NCBI RefSeq assembly: GCF_003208655.1 | Contig: NZ_QKLU01000007.1 | Coordinates: 124,001-188,000, forward strand | DNA: 64,000 nt | Reading direction: 5' to 3' | Source: Pedobacter nutrimenti | Lineage (GTDB): Bacteria; Bacteroidota; Bacteroidia; Sphingobacteriales; Sphingobacteriaceae | Part shown: piece by piece, positions 17,486 to 27,267 of the stretch | Numbering within the stretch: position 1 is the first letter of the stretch | Layout: every line of letters starts with the position of its first letter | The notes under the pieces: model-generated | Databases searched by the model: none | What the model saw: only the letters and a program-made list of their open reading frames with translations | What the model was told of the DNA's origin: nothing | Made by a program: the position numbers and the translations under genes

Positions 17486-18487
17486 CTAATTGCCTTGTTT
17501 TTTAGCCGCTGCTTCTTTCGCTGCGGTTTCTTTTGCCCTTTTTTTGAAAAAGCCCCTGAAAAGGAAATTACTTTGCAAGGCTTCCAGGTCTTCATCCAGT
17601 TTTTTGGTACTGGTCTCCAGATTGGTCATAATGGCTTTCACCTGATCTGCTGTTTTAGGATCGTTCAGTAATAAACCAACAGCATTGTCCTTTTGATTCA
17701 GCTTGCCCGAAGCCGTGTTCAGGTTTTCTGTCATCACTGCAGCAGCCTTTGCTGTTTTTTGCAATTCGCTTACAGAAGCCTGTATTTTTGCAAAAACAGC
17801 AGTATCTGTTAACAGTTTGTCTGCAAGACCGCCTTTAGTATTCATTTTTTTAGAAAACTGATCCATTTGAATGGCCATTTTATTTGCTGAAGCGGTCGTG
17901 GTTTTCAGATTTTCAACAATTGCTTTGAAATTTTCTGCAACCTTTTGATCCGTAAGCAGGGCACCTGCTGTACCTTTTCCTTCTACCAGTCCTTTGGCCA
18001 GGCTTTTAAAATCTGTTGTAATCTCAACCAGGTTTTTGTTGTTCACCTGGAAGGTTTTCATAATATCGTCTGTTGACAAGGTGGTGTTGACACGCAGCTT
18101 ATCCCCATCCTCAATGAAAGGAAATTTTGGGCTGCCGCCGGTAATCACAATGATTTTGTTCCCGATCAGTCCATCGGAACTGATGCTGGCGGCCGCATCT
18201 TTGTGAATGTATTTATGGGCTTCTTCCTCAATGTTCACAAATACCTGCACCTGTGAAGTGCCATAAAACTGTATTTTTTTGATGGTCCCGATCTTCACAC
18301 CGGAAAACCATACATTATTGCCCGTTTTCAAGCCTTGTATATCATTAAAGACTACATTTAAAGTAATGCTCTTGATAAAAGTCTTTCTTTGGCTCCCCAG
18401 CGTAAAAATTCCGACAATAAAGATCAGTAGTCCCACAAGAAGAAAAACTCCGACCGTTATTTGTCGCCGATTGTCCGTTAATTGCAT
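17486..18487 (-). CDS. MlaD-family (MCE) periplasmic lipid-binding protein
   Basis: A 333-residue protein with one N-terminal membrane helix (about 10-30, VGVFLLVGLLIFIVGIFTLG) and an MCE domain (about 38-120). The rest is a long alpha-helical, coiled-coil-like tail with Thr/Lys/Ala-rich repeats. It should sit in the inner membrane and pass phospholipid between the MlaE/MlaF transporter and the outer membrane. The C-terminus is basic (KKRAKETAAKEAAAKK) and unlikely to fold alone. It is third in a compact operon with 5- to 7-base gaps. The single MCE domain and long tail are typical of Bacteroidetes versions. Confidence 0.9.
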   Translation of the reverse strand: MQLTDNRRQITVGVFLLVGLLIFIVGIFTLGSQRKTFIKSITLNVVFNDIQGLKTGNNVWFSGVKIGTIKKIQFYGTSQVQVFVNIEEEAHKYIHKDAAASISSDGLIGNKIIVITGGSPKFPFIEDGDKLRVNTTLSTDDIMKTFQVNNKNLVEITTDFKSLAKGLVEGKGTAGALLTDQKVAENFKAIVENLKTTTASANKMAIQMDQFSKKMNTKGGLADKLLTDTAVFAKIQASVSELQKTAKAAAVMTENLNTASGKLNQKDNAVGLLLNDPKTADQVKAIMTNLETSTKKLDEDLEALQSNFLFRGFFKKRAKETAAKEAAAKKQGN

Positions 18488-18492
18488 ATTAT

Positions 18493-19266
18493 TTATTGTA
18501 TAAAATTATATTCATAAAATGGTTTTACCCTGTCATCATTGGTATTAAACACATCTTCAAAAGTCCCTTGGCGCTGGAATTGCCCATCGAGTAACATGGC
18601 GACCCGGTTACCGACCGCTTTTGCGCAGGTCAGGTCATGGGTGATTACGATTGAACTGGTGTGAAAACGTTCCTGTACTTCATTGATTAGTTTATTGATT
18701 TCAATACAGGTGATTGGATCTAAACCGGCAGTAGGCTCATCATACAGCATAATTTCCGGTTGTAAAATAAGGGTACGGGCAATGCCGATCCTTTTTCTCT
18801 GTCCTCCTGAAAGTTCCGAAGGCATCTGATTGATGGCATGCAATAAACCTACGGCATCCAGCGTACTTTCGACGGCTTTATTGATGTCTGCCCTTGACAG
18901 GTTTTTGCGGTTGCGAACCAGGGGAAATTCCAGGTTTTGGCGGACCGTCATACTGTCGTAGAGCGCACTGTTCTGGAAAGAAAAACCAACTTTTAAGCGG
19001 AGTTCCAATAATTCTTTATAGGAAATTTCGTCTACAACTTTATTGAGAACTTTGACGTCTCCTCGGTCGGGCCTGAGCAGACCAATAATGATTTTAATCA
19101 ATACAGATTTCCCTGTACCTGATTTCCCAAGTACCACCAGGTTCTCGCCCCGGTACAGGTCAAGGTCAACCCCTTTAAGGACGTGAAAATTTCCAAAAGA
19201 TTTATTTAATCCATGGATTTCAATAACCTTTTCATTCCGGAAGTCTGTAACTGGTTTTTGTTCCAT
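18493..19266 (-). CDS. MlaF-family ABC transporter ATP-binding protein
   Basis: A 257-residue ATPase. Walker A is GKSGTGKS, the signature is LSGGQRKRIGIA, Walker B is IMLYDEPTAGLD, and the switch His is in VITHD. It powers phospholipid transport with the MlaE permease. The ATG at 19266 is preferred: the longer frame starts at a TTG (19320) inside the permease gene. From 19266 there is a 7-base gap to the permease stop. The ATPase type is certain. The Mla role rests on the adjacent permease and MCE genes. Confidence 0.92.
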   Translation of the reverse strand: MEQKPVTDFRNEKVIEIHGLNKSFGNFHVLKGVDLDLYRGENLVVLGKSGTGKSVLIKIIIGLLRPDRGDVKVLNKVVDEISYKELLELRLKVGFSFQNSALYDSMTVRQNLEFPLVRNRKNLSRADINKAVESTLDAVGLLHAINQMPSELSGGQRKRIGIARTLILQPEIMLYDEPTAGLDPITCIEINKLINEVQERFHTSSIVITHDLTCAKAVGNRVAMLLDGQFQRQGTFEDVFNTNDDRVKPFYEYNFIQ

Positions 19267-19273
19267 AGGACGA

Positions 19274-20080
19274 TCAGGCTCTAAATAAACTAAAGAATTG
19301 GACAGAAACAACTTCTTCAATAAAAATCAGAAACATAGCAATGACCACAGCTGAATTGGCTGCTTTACCCACACCTTCGGTTCCTTTGGAAGAATTATAG
19401 CCCTGATAACAGCCCACCATCCCGATGGTAAAGCCAAACAAAATGGCTTTAATGGTAGAAGCGGTGATGTCAAGGAAAGTAATTTGTTCTAATGAATATT
19501 GAAAAAAGGCTTTTGCACTGGTGCCTTCACTCATCGATACATTTAAAAGAGAGCCCAGTAAGCCAACCAGCGCCGTATAAAAGGTCAGAATGGGCATGGT
19601 AATGGTTGCTGCAAGTACACGGGTTGACACCAGAAATTTAAATGGATTTGTGGCAGAGACCTCCATGGCATCAATTTGTTCGGTCACACGCATGGAACCA
19701 AGTTCTGCCCCAATACTGGAACCCACTTTACCCGCAGCTATTAAACCCGTTAACAAAGGAGCAAGGGTCCTGAGTAATGCGATGCCCACCAGAGAGGGCA
19801 GCCAGGAAGTTGCACCAAATTCAGAAAGGGATGGCCGCGACTGTTTGGTGAATACCACACCTGTAATAAAGCCTGTTGTGGAGATCAGTAAAGCAGAACG
19901 GTAACCGATTTCATAGCATTGTCTCAACAGCTCCTTTCCTTCATAAGGAGGAAGAAATCCTTCTTTGAAAAAGCGCATGATAAACCTGTTTACATCATAT
20001 ATGGTTAAAAACATCCTGGATAGTTTTCCTGGTGTTTTTACCTCTTCATTCAGTACGGGGGAATTCTCGGTATTCTCCAT
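19274..20080 (-). CDS. MlaE-family ABC transporter permease
   Basis: A 268-residue inner-membrane permease with about five or six hydrophobic helices. The conserved MlaE core (GSSIGAELGSMRVTEQIDAM) lies near residue 120. It forms the membrane part of the lipid transporter with MlaF and MlaD. The gene is the first of the operon. A -7 box on the minus strand at 20209-20216 would leave a leader of about 125 bases. Direction of lipid movement cannot be told from sequence. Confidence 0.92.
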   Translation of the reverse strand: MENTENSPVLNEEVKTPGKLSRMFLTIYDVNRFIMRFFKEGFLPPYEGKELLRQCYEIGYRSALLISTTGFITGVVFTKQSRPSLSEFGATSWLPSLVGIALLRTLAPLLTGLIAAGKVGSSIGAELGSMRVTEQIDAMEVSATNPFKFLVSTRVLAATITMPILTFYTALVGLLGSLLNVSMSEGTSAKAFFQYSLEQITFLDITASTIKAILFGFTIGMVGCYQGYNSSKGTEGVGKAANSAVVIAMFLIFIEEVVSVQFFSLFRA

Positions 20081-20208
20081 TTAACAGAGATCGTATTTGT
20101 TGTTTGTATTTTTTATTCTTTGTCTTAACGAAGGAATCATAAGCTCTGGTATTTTCAATGAACTGATCAAGATCCTTTTTTAACAATTCTGATCATCAAA
20201 CCTTGAGC

Positions 20209-20216
20209 CAAAGTTA
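20209..20216 (-). promoter_or_regulatory. Putative -7 box for the mlaE operon
   Basis: The minus strand reads TAACTTTG, an exact TAnnTTTG match, in the 278-base region between the divergent mlaE-like and sigma-factor genes. It implies a leader of about 120 bases. I saw no exact box on the plus strand for the sigma gene. Confidence 0.4.
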
Positions 20217-20358
20217 ATAATAGATAACAAGTTGTCAGTAAATAATTGAATTTATTGAACACAATGAAATACTTGTTTTTCTAAAACGTTTGCGCTGAAT
20301 TATTTAGTAATCGTTGAAAATATCCATAGTTTTAGTACCAGGCTAATTTAAAAAAATA

Positions 20359-20934
20359 TTGAAATACAGCGTATGTACAGATGAAGAGCTGTTTGCCTTT
20401 TTAAAAGACGGCAACCATGATGCCTATGCCGAAATTTTTGAACGGTTTTATGGGATTCTTTTTGTACATGCACTAAAAATGCTTCGCAATCAAGAGGAAG
20501 CAAAGGACATGGTACAAGAGCTGTTTGAAATGCTTTGGACAAAACGCGAAAATATTTTTTTAACAGGAAGCTTATCTTCTTATCTGTATGCTACCCTTCG
20601 CAATAAGATACTCAATCTTCTGGCTCATGAAAAGGTGCGTCGTAAATATGTGAACTCACTGGGGCAATTTATGGAGCTGGAAAAATATGAAACAGACTTT
20701 TACATCAGGGAAAGGGAGTTAAAAAGAAAAATTGAACATGAAATTGCTGCTCTTCCTTCAAAAATGGCAGAAATTTTTATCCTGAGCCGAAAGGAATTTC
20801 TTTCTCATAAAGAGATTGCGTCTAAACTCAAATTATCTGAACTGACGGTCAAAACACAGGTAAAAAGAGCGATTAAAATTTTAAGGCCCAAGCTCGGCTT
20901 TATAATTGGATTGATTTCTTTACTGCGTTTGTAA
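20359..20934 (+). CDS. ECF RNA polymerase sigma factor (FecI-like, Bacteroidetes type)
   Basis: A 191-residue sigma-70 family factor. Region 2 spans about 20-85 (YAEIFERFYGILFVHAL, EEAKDMVQELFEMLW). Region 4 is near the C-terminus (FILSRKEFLSHKEIASKL, then a helix-turn-helix). It should direct transcription of the SusC/SusD locus when released by the FecR protein encoded 95 bases downstream. The start is a TTG; no in-frame ATG exists near the N-terminus and the TTG places region 2 correctly. Target genes are inferred from position. Confidence 0.9.
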   Translation: MKYSVCTDEELFAFLKDGNHDAYAEIFERFYGILFVHALKMLRNQEEAKDMVQELFEMLWTKRENIFLTGSLSSYLYATLRNKILNLLAHEKVRRKYVNSLGQFMELEKYETDFYIRERELKRKIEHEIAALPSKMAEIFILSRKEFLSHKEIASKLKLSELTVKTQVKRAIKILRPKLGFIIGLISLLRL

Positions 20935-21029
20935 GACATTCTTTACGCGCAGATAAAGGAACCAAAATATTTTTTGAACGGCGTACCCCCAATGCCCCCT
21001 TCATTCTGTCTTAGTGGAAAAATAGTAGA

Positions 21030-22157
21030 ATGAAGGATCCCGGAGAATTACTGGACAAATACAACTTAGGTCAGTGTACAGAACAGGAGAAAGCTATTGT
21101 AGAGAGCTGGTACCTGAGTTTGGGCGGTCCGGGGGCTCCGGATCATTCTTCTGAAGGAATTGAAGAAACGAAAAAGGAAGTATGGCGCGCGCTTGCAGGA
21201 TCCAGCAGTAAAGGCAGGTCTTTTAAACTTTGGTATAGGCTCATCGCAGCAGCGGTTGTCCTGATTGCAGCGTTACTGTTTGTTTTTTATCCTACCGGGC
21301 GCAGAAATGAGGATCGTTTAAAGTCCGCGTCTTTGGCAGGTGACATTGCCCCTGGTGGTAATAAAGCATTTTTAACCCTGGCCAGTGGAAAAAAAGTTTC
21401 CCTGACAGACGTAACTCCCGGTACAGCCCTAAAGGAGTCAGGCTTGACCATCACCAAAACTGCCGAAGGAAAACTGGTTTATACGGTATCGGGTAATGCA
21501 GGGACTTCCGACCAGCACAATTTAATAGAAACCCCTAAAGGAGGCCAGTATCAGGTCAATCTTCCTGATGGGACAAAAGTTTGGCTGAATTCGGCTTCTT
21601 CTCTGCTTTATCCTTTGCGTTTTTCCAACGGAAAACGCCTGGTTGAATTGAAAGGAGAGGCCTATTTTGAAGTTTACAAAGATAAAGCGCATCCTTTTGT
21701 GGTAAAGACGGCCAGTCAGCAGGTCGAAGTTCTGGGAACGCATTTTAACCTGAACAGTTATACAGATGAACAGGAAGTTAAAACAACGTTAATGGAAGGA
21801 GCTGTTCGGGTGTCTGCCATGCTCAAGAACGGTCAAGAGCGCTCAAAAATACTGAAGCCCGGAGAACAGTCTGTATTGACTTCTGGTCAGTTAACCGTCT
21901 CTGTTGCTGATCTGGAGTCTGCGCTGGCCTGGAAAAACGGGGATTTTATTTTTGAAGGAGAAGAACTTCAAAGCATAATGCGGGAATTGTCCAGATGGTA
22001 CGATGTAGAAATTACCTACGAAGGGCATTTTGAACCTCTGCATTTCGGAGGCTATGTTTCCAGGGAAAAAAATATTTCTGCTGTACTCCGCATTATGGAA
22101 TCCACAGGTAAAGTCCATTTTAAAATTGAAGGGCGAAAAATTATCGTCCGTCATTGA
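21030..22157 (+). CDS. FecR-family anti-sigma factor
   Basis: A 375-residue single-pass membrane protein. Residues 1-70 are cytoplasmic and would bind the sigma factor. One helix follows (about 73-92, LIAAAVVLIAALLFVFY), then a periplasmic FecR domain (about 165-265, TPKGGQYQVNLPDGTKVWLN) and a C-terminal domain of the DUF4974 type (about 300-370, FEGEELQSIMRELSRWYDVE). It would relay substrate occupancy of the STN-bearing SusC protein to the ECF sigma factor. The 175 bases after it carry a small hairpin (22244-22273) and no recognisable gene. Confidence 0.92.
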   Translation: MKDPGELLDKYNLGQCTEQEKAIVESWYLSLGGPGAPDHSSEGIEETKKEVWRALAGSSSKGRSFKLWYRLIAAAVVLIAALLFVFYPTGRRNEDRLKSASLAGDIAPGGNKAFLTLASGKKVSLTDVTPGTALKESGLTITKTAEGKLVYTVSGNAGTSDQHNLIETPKGGQYQVNLPDGTKVWLNSASSLLYPLRFSNGKRLVELKGEAYFEVYKDKAHPFVVKTASQQVEVLGTHFNLNSYTDEQEVKTTLMEGAVRVSAMLKNGQERSKILKPGEQSVLTSGQLTVSVADLESALAWKNGDFIFEGEELQSIMRELSRWYDVEITYEGHFEPLHFGGYVSREKNISAVLRIMESTGKVHFKIEGRKIIVRH

Positions 22158-22332
22158 AATTAAATAATAACCAAAATAAACCAAGCGACATGACAACAAG
22201 AGCAATAATTCAGGATCCTTAGCCAGATGCTAAGCCACTAAAAAACCGGAAGCGCTTCGAACCACTCCCGGTTAAGATCATTGGGCTTATCCTCAGCTAA
22301 TTAATTTCGTCTAAACCCAACTAACCAAATGT

Positions 22333-25300
22333 ATGAACTTTTGTAAACAATCGGTATGCAGGCCGCCCGGCTTGCTACACAAATTTCTGTTGATAATGAA
22401 ATTTACAGTAATTTTATTGATCACAGCCTTTCTGCAGCTTGCCCAGGCAAGTAAAGCACAACGCATTACCATTTCAAAAAAGAATGCCAGTTTGGAACAG
22501 GTATTCAGAGAAATCAGAAAACAAAGCGGTTATGATTTCTTTTATGACATCGAAGATTTGAAAAGGGCAAAGAAGGTTGATCTTTATGTAACTAATGAAA
22601 CACTGGAAGAAGTTTTAAAACGTTGTTTTTCCGATCAGCCTTTTACTTATATACTGAAAGAGAAGACTGTGGTCGTTCGAGAAAAAGAAGAGTCAAAACT
22701 GACTAAATCCACACTTGAACTACAGCAATTAGAACTTAAGGGAAAGGTGACCGATGAAAAGAACGGTCCTTTACCTGGCGTGAGTGTCAAAATTAAAGGC
22801 ACCAATATCGGGGCCATGACAGACCCGAATGGAAATTATGCATTAAAAATTCCAGATGGAAACGGCATACTCGTTTTTAGCTTTATAGGATTTGAAGCAC
22901 AGGAAATTCCTGTACAGAACAGAAGTACCATTAATGTTGTTCTCAAAGAGGAAAACAAAGCCCTTACTGAAGTTGTGGTGGTTGGGTATGGTACACAAAA
23001 AAAAATCAACCTTACCGGTGCAGTTGCTGCTGTAAGTGGTACAGAACTGACCACCAGGCAGGCCCCCAATACCACATCTTTACTTCAGGGAAGGATGCCT
23101 GGGGTACAGGTGGTACAGAATTCCGGACAACCGGGCGCAGAAAGTGCAAGCATACAGATCAGGGGCCTTGGAACCTTTAGCGGTGCATCAACAAACCCGC
23201 TCATTCTGATTGATGGTGTAGAGGGCAGTCTGGACAATGTGAACCCCAACCAGATTGAAAATGTATCTGTACTTAAGGATGCTGCCTCTGCGGCGATTTA
23301 TGGTTCAAGAGCGGCTAATGGTGTGATTCTGGTGACTACTAAATCCGGTAAAGCTGGCAGGCTGAATATTGATTACAGTTATAATTTTGGAAGCCAGCGC
23401 GCTACTTCTGTTTATGAAAGGATTACCAATTCGGTCCAATTTATGGAGTTGCTGAACAAGGCCATCAATTATACCGGAACCAATGCCAATCAATTGTACA
23501 CAGCTGCTCAAATTGAAGAGTACCGTCAGGGGGCCATTACAAATCCGGCACAGTACCCGAGTTATGACTGGATGAATGCAATTTTCAGGACAGCGCCCAT
23601 GCAGCAGCATTACCTGAGCGTAAATGGGGGCAAAGAGGGAACAACTTATAATTTTGGGGCTGGCTATCTTAATCAGGACGGTATTTTAATTGCTACCGGT
23701 TACAAAAGATATGATGCCCAGTTCAATTTTAAAACCAGTCTGAACAATAAAGTTACTTTTGGGACCAATATTGCTTTTTCCAAGGGAAACAGGAACGAAA
23801 CTGCCCTGAACAATAACTTTGATGGCAATTCCACTGAAGATCAGATTTTAAGTGCCCTGGCTGCGCATCCGACCTTTAGTCCTTATTTGCCGGATGGTAG
23901 TGGAAGATATTCTGCCAAGGCCTATATACAGGAAGGCGGCAATAAAAATCCCGTGGCCACCGCAGAAAATGGAGGCAGGTATATTCAGAATTATTATACA
24001 CTGGCTTCTGCATTTTTGGATGTCGATATTCTTCCAGGATTAAAGGGGGAAATTAAAACCGCCATCAAATATAACGACCGGCAAACCAAAGTGCATGTTG
24101 TTGGTATTCCGGGTTATATGTTTTTACCAGATGCCAATGGACAGTATTTGTACAACACGCAATGGAACGGAACTGTGGGAGAAAACAACCTCACTGTCCG
24201 CAATGAAAAGGACGTGCAGTATACCGTATTTGGAACGCTGAATTACAATAAAACCTTTGCCGATGTCCATAATTTTTCTGCTTTGATGGGTTTGAGCCAG
24301 GAAACTTTCCGATACGATCGTTTGCAAGGTTTTAAAAGGAATGCACCATCAGATGACCTGCTTGAACTGGGTGCTTATTCTCCCGGAGGACAACTGGCAG
24401 ATGGCTATGCCTATGAATGGGCTTTGCAGTCTTTGTTTGGAAGGGTAAATTACAATTATAAAGAAAAATACCTGCTGGAAGGAAATTTCCGTTACGACGG
24501 TTCTTCACGTTTTCCTTCGGGTAACAAATGGGGATTTTTCCCTTCGGCTTCCGCTGGTTGGAGAATGTCACAGGAAGATTTTATGAAGTCGGTCAAGTGG
24601 GTGGATAACCTTAAACTGAGGTTTTCCTGGGGGCAAGTGGGAAATCAAAACATAAACCGAAGTCTAGGGGGAGAATCCATGCCTTATCCTTATCAGGAAG
24701 TACTTAATCCATTGTTGTACAATATTGGTGGTTCCTTGCAGCAAGGGGTTACTCAGACCGACCTGATCAACCGGAACATCACCTGGGAGACGACAACGGT
24801 AACAGATATTGGTTTGGATTTCAGTTTGTTTAAGTCGTCTGTTTTTGGCTCTATTGACTGGTACTCGAAATACACCACGAACATTTTAAGGACTTTACAG
24901 GTACCTGATTTTATTGGCATTTCCGGCCCTACAGTGAACCTGGGTGAAATGAAAAATACAGGATTGGAAATTTCCCTGGGTTATGAAAACAAGATCAACG
25001 ATTTTCATTTCAAAGTGATGGGGAATTTTGAAACCTATAAAAATAAAGTGATGAAGTTTGGTTCCAGGGAAATCGACAGTGGCAATGGCTTTATCAGACA
25101 GGAAGGCTTACCTTATAATTCTTATTATATGTATGTTTTTGATGGGATTTATCAAAACCAATCGGAAATTGACAACGGTCCTGTACCGCTGGTGAAACCA
25201 AAGCCCGGTGATATGAAATACAAGGATGTCAGCGGCCCGAACGGTGTACCGGACGGCAAGATCACGACCGATGACCGGGTAGTGGTGGATGGTGCTTTTC

Positions 25301-25779
25301 CAAAGTTTAACTATGGGCTGAGTTTTAGTGCGGACTATAAAAATTTTGACCTGAGTTTCTTTTTCCAGGGTGTGCAGGGCAGAAAGATTTATGTGAAAGA
25401 ATGGGGAATTGCACCCTTCAGACAGGCCGGGCCGCCCCCTACCTTATGGGAAAATGCATGGGACGGAGAAGGTACTTCCAATACAATTCCGCATATTTTT
25501 AATGAAAATTATGCCCCCAATACACAGGTGTCAACCTGGTGGCTACAGAACGCTTCTTACCTGAGGCTAAAGAACCTTCAGTTTGGCTATAATTTTCCAT
25601 CCAAATGGACCAGTAAAGCCAAAATCCGTGCACTTCGACTGTATGTTTCCGGAGATAACCTGTTGACTTTTACAGATTTCTTCAAGGGAAGCGATCCGGA
25701 ACGGGCTTCGGCAAGCGGACGTGCAGCCATTTATCCTCAGGCAAAAATTTATTCATTTGGTGTCAAAGTGACCCTTTAA
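22333..25779 (+). CDS. SusC/RagA-type TonB-linked outer-membrane transporter with STN domain
   Basis: An 1148-residue outer-membrane protein that imports glycan fragments with the SusD partner. After a signal peptide come an STN domain (about 45-115, ISKKNASLEQVFREIRKQSG), a carboxypeptidase-regulatory-like domain (about 137-215), the plug (about 235-345, with GTFSGASTNPLILIDGVEG and SVLKDAASAAIYGSRAANG), and a 22-strand barrel ending in a terminal aromatic/hydrophobic strand. The STN domain is the contact for FecR and marks it as a sigma-coupled SusC. It starts the susCD-GH97-GH95 transcript. Substrate is not given by sequence. Confidence 0.93.
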   Translation: MNFCKQSVCRPPGLLHKFLLIMKFTVILLITAFLQLAQASKAQRITISKKNASLEQVFREIRKQSGYDFFYDIEDLKRAKKVDLYVTNETLEEVLKRCFSDQPFTYILKEKTVVVREKEESKLTKSTLELQQLELKGKVTDEKNGPLPGVSVKIKGTNIGAMTDPNGNYALKIPDGNGILVFSFIGFEAQEIPVQNRSTINVVLKEENKALTEVVVVGYGTQKKINLTGAVAAVSGTELTTRQAPNTTSLLQGRMPGVQVVQNSGQPGAESASIQIRGLGTFSGASTNPLILIDGVEGSLDNVNPNQIENVSVLKDAASAAIYGSRAANGVILVTTKSGKAGRLNIDYSYNFGSQRATSVYERITNSVQFMELLNKAINYTGTNANQLYTAAQIEEYRQGAITNPAQYPSYDWMNAIFRTAPMQQHYLSVNGGKEGTTYNFGAGYLNQDGILIATGYKRYDAQFNFKTSLNNKVTFGTNIAFSKGNRNETALNNNFDGNSTEDQILSALAAHPTFSPYLPDGSGRYSAKAYIQEGGNKNPVATAENGGRYIQNYYTLASAFLDVDILPGLKGEIKTAIKYNDRQTKVHVVGIPGYMFLPDANGQYLYNTQWNGTVGENNLTVRNEKDVQYTVFGTLNYNKTFADVHNFSALMGLSQETFRYDRLQGFKRNAPSDDLLELGAYSPGGQLADGYAYEWALQSLFGRVNYNYKEKYLLEGNFRYDGSSRFPSGNKWGFFPSASAGWRMSQEDFMKSVKWVDNLKLRFSWGQVGNQNINRSLGGESMPYPYQEVLNPLLYNIGGSLQQGVTQTDLINRNITWETTTVTDIGLDFSLFKSSVFGSIDWYSKYTTNILRTLQVPDFIGISGPTVNLGEMKNTGLEISLGYENKINDFHFKVMGNFETYKNKVMKFGSREIDSGNGFIRQEGLPYNSYYMYVFDGIYQNQSEIDNGPVPLVKPKPGDMKYKDVSGPNGVPDGKITTDDRVVVDGAFPKFNYGLSFSADYKNFDLSFFFQGVQGRKIYVKEWGIAPFRQAGPPPTLWENAWDGEGTSNTIPHIFNENYAPNTQVSTWWLQNASYLRLKNLQFGYNFPSKWTSKAKIRALRLYVSGDNLLTFTDFFKGSDPERASASGRAAIYPQAKIYSFGVKVTL

Positions 25780-25791
25780 CCATATAAACAG

Positions 25792-27255
25792 ATGAAAACA
25801 TATATTCAAATCGCTTTTATACTGATTACCGGTATGTTGCTGGTTTCTTGTAAAAAAGTTTTAGATAAAGACCCACTTTCCAACCCTAATTCGGGGAATT
25901 TTTGGAAAACCGAAGGAGAGGCCAATAAGGCCCTGATTGCTTGTTATTATAAAATGAAAGAACCTATATTTTCCAATGGGCCAGGCCAAAGTGGTAATTT
26001 CCTGTTTTGGGAGGCTTTGTCCGATAATGCTTCAAATACTTCAAACTATGAATCTTTTGATGTGGTGATGCGTGGTGACCACAATTCGGCGACAACAGGT
26101 ATTGTGAGCAAATCTTTTACCTTTGGTTTTCAGGGTATCGCCTACTGTAATTATTTTCTGGACAATATTGACCGCGTACCGGCAATGGCTGAAAGTACAC
26201 GCAACAGAATGAAGGGAGAGGCTTTATTTCTAAGATCCTATTATTACAATGATCTGGCACAATTGTACGGTGACCTTCCAATAATTCTGAAACCTGCTAA
26301 ACTGGATGGTGATTTTATGCAAACACCACGATCTGCAAAAGCAGATGTGGTGGCGCAGATCCTGAAAGATCTGGACCTGGCCATTTCTTATTTGCCGGCA
26401 ACAGCCTATTCGGATGGCAGGGCAGTAAAAGGTTCTGCTATTGCCTTAAAAACAAGGGTCTTGTTGAACAATCAGCGTTATCCGGAAGCTGCGGATGCAG
26501 CCTGGACCTTGATCGGGGATGGCGCCAACCCTTTTCGTCTTTCTTCAAATTATGCCGGCATTTTTTTTGGGGATCAGGCGAACAACAAAGAAATCATGTT
26601 TTCTGTGCAGTTTAAAGCACCAGATGACTATCATTCTTTAGATCAGGTGGTTGGCGGCAGGATGGCTGTGTTTCCTACTGTTGAGCTTAGGAATGCCTAT
26701 GAGACTGGCGATCCAAGGCGAAAGATGACTTTATTTGAGGCTGGTGATCCCTGGGCTTATAATCCGGGAGGCTTTAAACAAACCGGAAGCACTGCTGAAG
26801 GACAAATACCCTATACCAATATGGCTTTTCGAAAATGGGTCAATACAGCTATAAATAATGCTTCGGGCGCAACCTTAAGCGATCAGCACATGGTGAAAAT
26901 CCGTTATGCAGATTTGTTGCTGATGTATGCGGAGGCTATGTTTGAAAGCGGTCAGGGGGGTGATCCCAGGGCATTGAAAGCCTTAAATGATGTCCGGGCG
27001 AGGCAAGGGGTAAATATGCCACCTAAAGCGGCACTGACCAGGGAGATCATCAGAAATGAGCGAAGGGTGGAACTTGCCTTTGAAGGACTGCGTTATAATG
27101 ATCTGATCCGGTGGAAAATTGCCGATCAGGTATTGCCTCTGGTACCTTATGATGGAAAAGGCACCAAGAGAAAGTTTAAATCCTTCCTTTTTCCAATTCC
27201 GTTAAGCCAGATGGATATTATGAAAGGGGTCTGGACACAAAATCAGGGATTTTAA
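25792..27255 (+). CDS. SusD/RagB-family glycan-binding lipoprotein
   Basis: A 487-residue surface lipoprotein. The lipobox is LLVSC with Cys at about residue 20. The N-terminal SusD-like region carries the TPR helices (about 60-230, MKGEALFLRSYYYNDLAQLYG). The C-terminal half has the RagB region with the typical ending (RNERRVELAFEGLRYNDLIRW, then a final FLFPIP motif). It caps the SusC barrel and captures oligosaccharide. It follows susC by 12 bases. Tight pairing leaves little doubt of function; ligand unknown. Confidence 0.93.
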   Translation: MKTYIQIAFILITGMLLVSCKKVLDKDPLSNPNSGNFWKTEGEANKALIACYYKMKEPIFSNGPGQSGNFLFWEALSDNASNTSNYESFDVVMRGDHNSATTGIVSKSFTFGFQGIAYCNYFLDNIDRVPAMAESTRNRMKGEALFLRSYYYNDLAQLYGDLPIILKPAKLDGDFMQTPRSAKADVVAQILKDLDLAISYLPATAYSDGRAVKGSAIALKTRVLLNNQRYPEAADAAWTLIGDGANPFRLSSNYAGIFFGDQANNKEIMFSVQFKAPDDYHSLDQVVGGRMAVFPTVELRNAYETGDPRRKMTLFEAGDPWAYNPGGFKQTGSTAEGQIPYTNMAFRKWVNTAINNASGATLSDQHMVKIRYADLLLMYAEAMFESGQGGDPRALKALNDVRARQGVNMPPKAALTREIIRNERRVELAFEGLRYNDLIRWKIADQVLPLVPYDGKGTKRKFKSFLFPIPLSQMDIMKGVWTQNQGF

Positions 27256-27267
27256 ATTTTTAAAAGG

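Noticed and set aside
22190..22222. A 10-codon leader ORF and hairpin (22244-22273) between fecR and susC
   Set aside because: The ORF has no regulatory codon run and the hairpin is short and without a T-run, so neither supports attenuation or termination.
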